Assembly: GCA_902768125.1 (NCBI GenBank)
Contig: CACXKA010000007.1
Coordinates: 1 to 64,000 of the forward strand
DNA: 64,000 bases
Origin: an uncultured Bacteroidales bacterium
GTDB taxonomy: Bacteria > Bacteroidota > Bacteroidia > Bacteroidales > Bacteroidaceae
Direction: 5' to 3'
This document shows, piece by piece, positions 1 to 10,200 of the stretch. The translations under genes were made by a program, and so were the position numbers. How positions within the stretch are numbered: the first letter of the stretch is position 1; the number at the start of each line of letters is the position of its first letter. The notes under the pieces were generated by a model. The model searched no databases. It saw only the letters and a list, made by a program, of their open reading frames with translations, and had not been told where the DNA came from.

Positions 1-1
1 T

Positions 2-1255
2 GTCTGGATGAAGGAATTCTGCAATGGCACACACACTTCAAGTGCCCAAAGGTGGACACGTCACGTTCCTATCTCTGTAACGGGTGGAGAGTTTGAATCT
101 TTCTATTTGACGGGAACCTTCCAACCAAACGTCGAATCCGTAACAGACAATGCTGAATGTTATATCAATGGCGGAAAGTTTGGCGATATGGCAGGTGCCG
201 GTCAGGAACAATTAAAGGGTGATGTCACATGGTTGATAGACCATGCCGATATTACCAATTTCTATGGTGGTGGTATCAATGACCAAAAACCGGTATTGGG
301 ACATATTTATGTTGAAATCAATAATAGTAATGTAGGCCTCTATTGTGGCGGTCCGAAGTTTGGCAATATGCAGGACAACATGAAGGTCATTACAAAAGCT
401 AAAGGCTCTACATTCGGTAATTTCTATGGTGCAGGTTATGGCGGTACATCTTACTTTAGGCATATGAGTAGGGATAAAACCGGAGAAAAAGACTGGGACA
501 CATGGAATGCTGACTATACAAGAAAATATGTCGCAGGAAAAGGTATATCTACTGAATACGAGTGCGAGTTTATTCCTTATTCCGGTGGCCAAAGTGGACA
601 GCCCGATTATGTGGGACGTTTTTACGTATTATATGCCTCACTCTCTTTGGCTAAGACCAAAAATGTAGAATCAACGCTGGAGGATTGTCATATTACAGGC
701 TCGTTCTATGGCGGAGGCAAGCTGGGAAGTGTAGATGGTAATATCAAGTCGACATTAACGAATTGTACCGTTGATGAGAATGTATTTGGTGCAGGCTTCT
801 CTGCAAGCGTAGAAAAGGTGAATGTGGTACCCCAAGGAACAATGATGAAAACCAACCCTGCATATAACGAAAGTGTTGGTGTGTTTACAGACGGCGAATA
901 TCCTGATGGCGTAGAATATACATGGACTCACGCCGCAAGTGTTTCTGCGGGTAATGAATTTGATGACACGAATCATTTAATATACACCACCACTGATTTG
1001 ACAGATCTTGGTATTGTAACCGGAAATGTCACTCTCATCATCAATGGCGATAGTAAAATAGGTACAGATGGCGATGCCACTAAGGGAAATGTGTATGGCG
1101 GTGGTGATCAGAGTTCTGTGAACAATACCGCTAATCCCGCTGCTGCCTATACCACCGTCACGCTTCAGGGTAACACCCAAGTGCTCGGCAATGTCTTTGG
1201 TGGTGGCAATCGAGGTTTGGTAAGTGGTACAGCAACGGTTAATATTGAACAATAA
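2..1255 (+). CDS. YGGG-repeat secreted protein, 3' part only
   Basis: This is the C-terminal part of a protein whose reading frame is still open at the left edge, so its start and any signal peptide lie outside the window. The visible 418 residues hold spaced aromatic-Gly-Gly motifs (FYGGG, FYGAG, VYGGG, VFGGG) alternating with short beta-prone stretches such as VTLIING and ATVNIEQ. This is the same repeat type as the giant protein that starts 12 bases after its stop. It ends directly on a repeat, with no recognisable T9SS sorting domain, PKD domain or membrane anchor. The two genes are probably tandem paralogues in one transcript. Function unknown; a surface or secreted beta-solenoid is an inference from the repeat pattern. 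An ATG at 8 is in frame but falls in the middle of a repeat, so it is unlikely to be the true start. Confidence 0.75.
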   Translation, partial: VWMKEFCNGTHTSSAQRWTRHVPISVTGGEFESFYLTGTFQPNVESVTDNAECYINGGKFGDMAGAGQEQLKGDVTWLIDHADITNFYGGGINDQKPVLGHIYVEINNSNVGLYCGGPKFGNMQDNMKVITKAKGSTFGNFYGAGYGGTSYFRHMSRDKTGEKDWDTWNADYTRKYVAGKGISTEYECEFIPYSGGQSGQPDYVGRFYVLYASLSLAKTKNVESTLEDCHITGSFYGGGKLGSVDGNIKSTLTNCTVDENVFGAGFSASVEKVNVVPQGTMMKTNPAYNESVGVFTDGEYPDGVEYTWTHAASVSAGNEFDDTNHLIYTTTDLTDLGIVTGNVTLIINGDSKIGTDGDATKGNVYGGGDQSSVNNTANPAAAYTTVTLQGNTQVLGNVFGGGNRGLVSGTATVNIEQ

Positions 1256-1267
1256 TCAGAACAAGAT

Positions 1268-4200
1268 ATGACACAAGATAGAAACCATACCTTTATAAAA
1301 GCCCTTCGGGCGGTGCTCGTGGCAACAATGTTGCTGCTACTGGGTAATAATGCTTTGGCACAAGTCACGGTCAAAGGTTCCGTCTATGGTGGTGGCAATG
1401 AGGCAGATGTTCAAATCAATACTGTGGTGAACATCAGTAAAGGAACTGTAGAAGGAAACGTTTATGGTGGTGGTAACTTAGGTGATGTGGGTACAATTGA
1501 CAAGAGTAACGATTACAATTATAAATGGACGAACGAAGCTAATCCTGGCGAAACATATACTTACAACAACACGGGTCTTTGTACTGTGAATATCTCTGGT
1601 GGTCAGGTAGGTGCTGAGAATAAATCAACCACAAATCATGCTTCAGGTCATGTGTTTGGAGCTGGTAAGGGTGTTGATGACTCATTCTATTGTGAGAAAG
1701 GCATGGTGTACAAAACAAATGTCACTATCAGTAAGGGAACAGTGTATGGTAACGTTTATGGTGGTGGTCAGGTCGGTCGTGTGGAAAATGATGCGGTGGT
1801 GTCAATAGAAGGAACCAATGAAAATGACACTGAAATCAAAGGCGATGTGTTCGGTGCAGGTGCAGGTTTGGAAACACACGGCTATTCTGCGCTTCTGCGT
1901 GGTGATGCGACTGTTACCGTGCAGGGTAAAACCAAGATAGGAGGCAACGTCTATGGTGGTGGTGAGACAGCTTCGGTGGGAAAATTCAGAGTGGAAAATT
2001 CATTGCCAAAAGAACCGTTAAGCGGTGGAACATGTACCGTTACAATCAAAGATGATGCAGAAATCACAGGCAACGTGTTTGGTGCCTGCAAGGGTGTCAC
2101 ACCTGCTGATTATTCTAATGCTACACATGTGATTAGTGGTAATAATTCGCTTGGTTTTGGTGATGAGGCTGAGTATCTTTCTTTTCTGAAGACGCTTGCA
2201 TTAACCAGCAATACCCTCGTGACGATTGACGGAAACGCTTCAATCAATAGCTCTGTTTATGGTGGTGGTCAGAGAGGTATCACTATGGGTTGTGTGGAGG
2301 TCAATATGACAGGTGGTACGGTGTCCCATGATGTCTATGGCGGTGGTGCGTTGGCTGATACGAATACTGGTAATTGGAATGATGGCTATGGTACGGTCGC
2401 AGGAATAACAGCGGAAACGACTATCGTTACTGGATATTATACACGTAGTGGTGCTGGAACAGTCGATGATCCTTATGTATATACAGAAATCACGACTGCA
2501 AATACGAAGGCTACTGCGAATACAACGTATTATTCCCATAAATCCTGGGCACATGCCACATTGAAGTCTGCATATTACAAGACAGTTGTCAATATCCTTG
2601 GTGGAACGGTTGTGCACGATGTGTATGGTGGCGGTTTGGGTGATGACGCTACTCCTGCCTATGTTTGGGGTGATGTGAAGGTGAACCTGAATGGACTGGA
2701 TGCAGCTAATGATATTGATGAGACACTGCGAACGGCGATAACAGGAGATGACGATGCCAAACCGATGAATCTGGTTAATGGCGTATATCAGGTAAAGGAT
2801 ACCAAGAAGGGTGCTATTGTTGACCATGTCTTCGGTTGTAACAACGTCAATGGAACGCCTAAGGGTGAAGTATTGGTTCATGTGCATGCTACGCAGAGTG
2901 CTACAACAGAGAACATCTCTACGAAGGCAAGAAACAAGACTAATCCAGATGACAACAAATATGATGTGTCAGCTGTCTATGGAGGTGGTAACCAGGCTGA
3001 ATACTATCCCGCCAATGCAATGTCGGATAACGAAGCAACAAAAGCCAGTGCTCATACCAATGTGATTATCGATGGTTGTAATTATACTAGTATTGAAGCT
3101 GTCTACGGTGGTGGCAATGCTGCATCAACACCTTCAACGAGTGTGACCGTTAATGGCGCTTATGAAATTGACGAGGTGTTTGGTGGTGGTAATGGTAAAA
3201 GTACACCCACTTTCACTAACCCTGGTGCTAATGTTGGTTTCCATGTATACGAAGATGATGCTAATGATGCACAGACACCTGCAAACAGGGCAAACAATTA
3301 CGGATATGGTTCAGGCAAGGCTTCTGTAAATATCTTTGGAGGTACGGTTCACCGTGTCTTTGGTGGTTCAAATACAAAGGGTAATGTGCGTATCACTGCC
3401 ATAACGATGTTGGAGGATCAGAATAGTTGTGAATTCTGCGTGGATGAAGCCTACGGTGGTGGAAAGAGTGCACCGATGGATGCGGAGGCGAAGTTGCACA
3501 TGGCTTGTATCCCTGGCCTGAGAGCTGCATATGGTGGTGCTGAGGCTGCCGATATCTTGGGTGACGTAACGCTGAATATCACCAATGGAACCTTTGACCG
3601 CGTGTTTGGCGGTAACAACCTGAGCGGAACCATTAGTGGCTCCATTACGGTGAATATCGAGGAAACAGGTTGTAAGCCTATCATCATCGGAGAACTCTAT
3701 GGTGGTGGAAACCAAGCCGCTTATTCAGTTTTCGGTTATAAAAAATCAGGCACGACTAATGTGATTAGAACGAGTAAGGACGATGGTGAGGCTTTCTATA
3801 CTCCCACTACTCCATATTCTTCTAATCAATTATTTGCTGATCCTCAAGTGAACGTCAAGTCGTTTACCAGTATCGGTAATATCTATGGTGGTGGCTATGG
3901 TGAGCCTGCAGTAATGGTTGGCAATCCGACGGTGAACGTCAATGTCGCAAACGGCAAGTTCTTTGATAAGGACATTGCTGTTGTGGCAGAAGATACCAAG
4001 ACACCAGGTAACTATCCTGTCCCATCTCATGCTAAGGACAAAATTGGTGCTATCAATAATGTCTATGGTGGTGGTAATGCTGCGGAGGTCGTTGGTAATA
4101 CCAATGTCAATATCGGTACGGAAGAATATGTGTTCGTGACGAAGGAGTTTGCAGTGGGTACCACCTTGCCGGAGAACTGCTATACTCGTACAGGATCAAC

Positions 4201-7200
4201 TTACACCTCTGTCTCTGGTACTGCTACAGAGAACACGACTTACTACGAAAGGATAGCTGTTGTCGGTGCTGATATCCGTGGTAACGTCTATGGTGGCGGC
4301 TATGGTGCTGCAACTACGGTAACTGGTGATGTGACGGTGAATGTCGGCGGTCAGAAAGCAGACGGTACCTTTATTGGTGGCAATATTGCCGTTGGAGGTA
4401 GTGTCTATGGTGGTAGTGCTTTGGGTGCTGTGAATGCTACAAGAGGAACTTCTGGATTAAGCTATACGGAGGGAAAGACAACAGCCGTTACTCTGAAGAA
4501 GGGTAATGTCAGCAGATATGTATTTGGTGGTGGTCAGGGTAATGGAACCACGACTGCTCATGTGTATGGTAAGTCAACGGTAACACTCTATGGCGATGTG
4601 GTTGCTGGTGGCTTGTATGGTGGTTGCGATGCCAATGGTGAGATGCACGATGGTACACAGTTGGACCTCTTTGGAGGAACTGTTGGTCAATCTTCAGCAC
4701 CAACTGCAGATATTCTATTCGGTGGTGGTCTTGGACAGGCAACCAAGGTGGATGGTAATGTAACAGTGAATGTAGGCTCAAAAGACTATCCAGGCAATAC
4801 CTCTGTAACTATTTGGGGTAATGTCTATGGTGGTGGAGCCTTAGGTTCTGTCAATACCAATACAACTAATACGACTTTGGTGAACCTCTTTAAGGGCATA
4901 GTCAATGGTAACGTCTTTGGTGGTGGTCTTGGACAAGCTGCTGTAGGTTCTCAAAGTGCAGTTCTTTATACGGATGTAAATGAGTATAATACTGATAAAG
5001 GTACATCATTAACAGCTGAAGAATTTGCTGCATTAACTAACGAACAAAAAATAAAGACTCCTGCTGTTGATGCTAAGGATGCTATTGCTGCAGAAGTGAA
5101 AGGTAATGTCACTGTGAATTTGAATAAGGACAATGGTACTTGTGAAGTGAGTGGTAGCATCTTCGGTAGTAACAATACCAATGGTTCGCCTAAGGGCCAC
5201 GTGACGGTACATGTTTATAAGACGGTTAAGACTGGTAATACCAAGGACGCCACAAAGACAACTCTTGACGAAAGATGGAGTGAAGGTGCTACGTACGACC
5301 TGGCTGCCGTCTATGGCGGTGGTAATAAGGCTGACTATGAGCCGACTTCAGGGACAGACTTTGCAGAGGTCATTATCGAAGGATGTGACGAGACAAGTAT
5401 CAAGGAGGTCTATGGTGGTGGCTATGGTGCAGCAGTACCAGCAACTCAGGTAAAAATCATGGGTGCATACCTCATTAACGAGGTATTTGGTGGTGGCTAT
5501 GGTGCTGGTGAAAATAATCCTGGTGCAAACGTAGGATATTATACTTATACAGATGAGGAAAACAAAACTGCTTATACAGTAGGTGATGGTAAGTCTCAGG
5601 TGAAACTCTATGGTGGTATGGTACACACTGCTTATGGTGGTTCGAATACTAAGGGTAACATCAGAAGTGGTTCGTCAGCTGGTAAGGCGACAGATATTGT
5701 GGTTCCTTGTATTTTGCAGGTCAAGAACATCTATGGTGCAGGTAAGAATGCAGACCAGGATGGAGGAACGGACCTGGTGATTGGCTGTATTCCAGGACTG
5801 AAGAATGTGTATGGTGGTGCTAAGGATGCCAACATCAGAGGCAGTGTGAACTTGGTGATTACTGGTGGACATTTTGAAAATATATTTGGTGGTAACGATA
5901 CCAGTGGCACCATTCAAGGCCCCATTAAACTCTATATTGAGGAATCGTGCGAACCTTTGATTATAGACAATCTCTATTTGGGTGGTAATCAAGCAGCTTA
6001 TTCCGTCTACGGCTATTATAAAGCCGCTAATGATAAACTGCAACCCAGAAAATCAGCTACAGATACAAATCCTGTTGCTGAGGGTACAATAGCCCCAGAT
6101 GCTACTACAGGTCAATATCCAGATCCTCAACTTTATGTGACCAAGTTTACTCGTATTGGTAATGTATATGGTGGTGGATTTGGTGAAGGTGCCGTGATGT
6201 ATGGTAATCCGACTGTTAACATCAATGAGGTGAAGAACCTTGCTGACGAACTTGGTGAGATAGAAAATGTCTATGGTGGCGGTGATGCTGCAAAAGTTGA
6301 AGGTAGCACCACTATAAACATCGGTACTGAAACGATAGTAGAGATACATGCCGATGGAAAGAATACTGATGAAACCTGGCCTAAGGAGAATGTAGAAGGT
6401 GCCAAAATCACTGGTAACATTTATGGTGGTGGTAATTTGGCCGATGTTACTGGCAATACCTTTGTGAATATCTGTGCCAAGAAATCAGGTAACGACTATG
6501 TCGCTGTTGCCGAAGGTGCTTCGAAAGTTACCATTGATGGTAATGTGTTCGGAGGTGGCAAGGGTGAAGCAGCAGAGAGTGGGGAAGGCGCATTCACTTG
6601 TGAGAAGGCAATGGTGGGAATCAATAATGCGGGTCTAACAGATACAAGCGATGGAGGAACGACTGTCGTCATTGGTAATGGCATGGTGAATGGTACTGTC
6701 TACGGCGGTGGCGAAATTGGTCGTGTGGAAAAGAACACGAAAGTAATGATAGGTCTCGGAGACGGAGTAGACGAGACAACAGCACCTACAAGTGCACCTG
6801 AAATCACTGGCAATGTGTTCGGTGGCGGTCAGGGCACAAAGACGCATGGTTATGCAGGTTTGGTACGTGGTAATCCAACAGTCACTATTCAGGGCAATGC
6901 CAAGGTGGGGAAGAGTGTTTATGGTGGTGGTGAAATAGCTTCGGTAGCCAGATATAAGGTTGCTGAAGATGAGGCAGAGGCAGAGGCAAATGGTGTAGAA
7001 GTAGGTATGCCATATGTGTTGGCGAACGCCAATAGTGGTTATTGTACAGTCACTATCGGGGGCTATGCTGAAATCGGTCCAAAAACTAGCATGAAGATGT
7101 ATCATTCAGAGATAACAGATGGAACGGATGCACCCGATGACTATGGTCACGTGTTTGGAGCCGGTAAGGGAATCCTTCCTGCGGTTTATACTTATGAAGA

Positions 7201-10200
7201 GGGTGACAGACCCTATCGTATAGATAAGACTAATACTAAGGAGTATTATACTAAAGAAGAGGATTATTTCGCATTCGTTCAAACCCTGGCTTTATCTACT
7301 CAGACGAATGTGACCATCGGTGGAAATTCGTTCGTCAAGGGTTCCGTCTATGGTGGTAGTGAGAATGGTCTTGTACAGTTCAATACGAATGTAACTATTA
7401 ACAGTGGACAGATTGGTGCAGGTGATGGTGTGAACCGTCGCTATACTGATGCTGAATGGGCTTCAGAATCTCTTACCGAGTGTGCAAGTTGGGTATATGG
7501 CCTAGATACAAATAACGATGGCATGAAAGATATGTTTGCACCTTACGATCCGAATGCGAATGCCACCGGAAATTTGGATAAATATCCAGTAGTAACAGGA
7601 CTGGCCGAAGCTAAATCGACCGAAGGTGGTAGACGTATTGCTTCTGATGGTCATACATTCTACGGCAATGTCTTTGGCGGCGGTTCGGGTAGTGTGCCTT
7701 ACTTCGATACAGAGAAGGGCATCAGTAGATACATCATGACTGCAGGACAAGTGAAGGGTAATACGACTGTAACCATCAATGGAGGTCATATCCTGACGAA
7801 CGTCTATGGTGGTTGTGAGGCCACTAATGTATTAGGTAATGCCACCATTACAATGACGGATGGTACGATTGGTGTGCCACGTACTGATAATGATATTATC
7901 GCTCATCCTGTTACAGGATATATCTTCGGTGGTGGTAAAGGTGACCAGCGCATCTTCTTTAATAAAGATACGAATGTGGAAAATGCCGTTGTCAACGTTA
8001 TAGGTGGTAGAATCTACGGTTCTGTTTATGGTGGTGGCGAGGATGGTCACGTACTGAAAAATGTCACATTGACCATTGGTGAGACAGGCACAACAACAGG
8101 TCCTAAGATTGGTACACGAGGAACCTCCTATTATGATGGTCATGTGTTTGGTGGCGGACGTGGATTCGGTGGCGAAGCACTAACGGCTGGTAATGTGGGT
8201 GGATCCGTTGTCATGCATATCTATGGTGGTGAGATGCTTGGTTCCGTATATGGTGGTGGACGTCTGGCATCTGTGGGCTATGGTCTTTATCTTACTACAG
8301 AGGAGGGCTATGGCGTGATGCGTTCAGACAATATGGATGACAAGGGTAACGCTGTTGCAGATTTCAAGCGTGGTTATATTACCATGAATATTGGTGGTGG
8401 TACTATTGGTAATGACGTAGCAGATGCTGAGTATGGTGGTAACGTATTCGGAGGCAGCATGGGACGTCTTACCAAACTCGATGGGTCCGCTTTCGATACA
8501 GACAACCACTGGTCACTGTTGGCTACTGCGAAGAAGACGACTGTGAACATCACGGGCGGTATAATTAAGCGTAGCGTCTATGGTGGTGGTGAGTTGGGTA
8601 CAGTGACCACTGATGCTATTGTGAATATCTCTGGCGGTACTATCGGTACTGCAGACAAGGGTGGTGCTGAATATGGAAATGTGTATGGCGGTGGTAAGGG
8701 TTATGTCGATCCTGTTGGTAATAACTATATTACTGCAGGTATTATCAAGGGCAACACTAATGTGCAGATAAATGGCACATCGGAATCACCCGTCATCCAC
8801 CATAATATCTATGGTGGTGGTGCATATGGCTCTGTGGGAACCTTCACTTATGACGCAAACAATGTCATCTCTGAATATATCTCTGGTGGTAAGGCAACAG
8901 TCATCATTAAGGGTGGTAAGATTGGTGAGGATGGTAGCGAGAACGGTATGATCTTCGGATCGTCACGAGGTGATGTGGGTGCTCCTGGTTCTATCCACGA
9001 CAAGTTGGCTTGGGTATATGATACAGAAGTAACCATTGGTGGTGATGAATCGTCTCCACGGATTGTTGGCTCCGTCTATGGTGGTGGTGAGAATGGACAT
9101 AACTATCATGATGCAGTTGTCAATATTCATAGTGGTACTATCGGTATTGCTTCTGGTTCAACCATTACAAATAATAATGGGACTCCTGATGACCCAACAG
9201 ATGACATAAGTTATTCAGGCGCTGAATATCCATATCGTGGTAATGTGTATGGTGGTGGTTGTGGTACTGATAAGTATTATTCTACTACCGTTCCAGAGGG
9301 TCATACTGCTAATGATGGTCAGGGTGATAAATATAACCCGTTAGCAGGTATCGTTTATGGTACGGCAAAAGTTGCCATTGATGGCGGAACCGTAATTCGC
9401 AATATCTATGGAGCTGGTGCTATGGGTTCTGTGGGAACGTCAGATGTGGCTACCAGTGGTAAGACCACAATTGACATCACTGGAGGTACTATCGGTGTCA
9501 GCGGTACCGTTGGAGACGGTAATGTCTTTGGTGCAGCCCGTGGTGATCTCAGTGCTACAGATGACAATCTTGCCCAAGTAAGAGAAACTAGTGTCACCGT
9601 TTCGGATGGTGATGTCAAGGGTAGTGTCTATGGTGGCGGCGAGGCTGGTCATGTGAAGGAGAATACGACTGTCAATATGAGTGGCGGAACCATAGGTGTT
9701 AATGTTTATGGTGGCGGTAACTTAGGCAATGTGGGTACATTTACCGAAACCACTGACGGCAGGTATGTATGGACTGCAGGTGGTCTGAGTAAAGTAGAAA
9801 TCACTGGTGGTAAGGTTGGTATAGATGGTAATACCAACCCAGAAAAGGGCAATGTGTTCGGAGCTGGCAAGGGTAAGGAAGACACGTTCAAGTGTGAGAA
9901 AGCCATGGTGAAGCAGACGAGCGTCACTGTTAGCAATGGTACGGTGAATGGTAATGTCTTTGGTGGTGGTGAAGTTGGTCGTGTGGAATACGATACCGAG
10001 GTGAAGATCGGCGATGGAGTTGGAACAGAAGGTGGAACAAGTGCACCCACTATTGCTGGTAGCGTCTTTGGCGGTGGTGCCGGTGTGGCAACACATGGTT
10101 ACTCGGCTCTGGTACGTGGCAATACCACCGTAACTGTTGAGGGCAATGCTGTGGTTGGAAAGAGCGTCTATGGTGGCGGCGAAATTGCCTCTGTGGGCAG

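Noticed and set aside
1240-1270. Stop between the two repeat genes read as a broken single gene
   Set aside because: The downstream frame begins with its own complete signal peptide, so two separate exported proteins are more likely.
2240-2887. 215-codon open frame antisense to the giant repeat gene
   Set aside because: The repeated GGT codons on the sense strand leave few antisense stops; the product is of low complexity without any motif.
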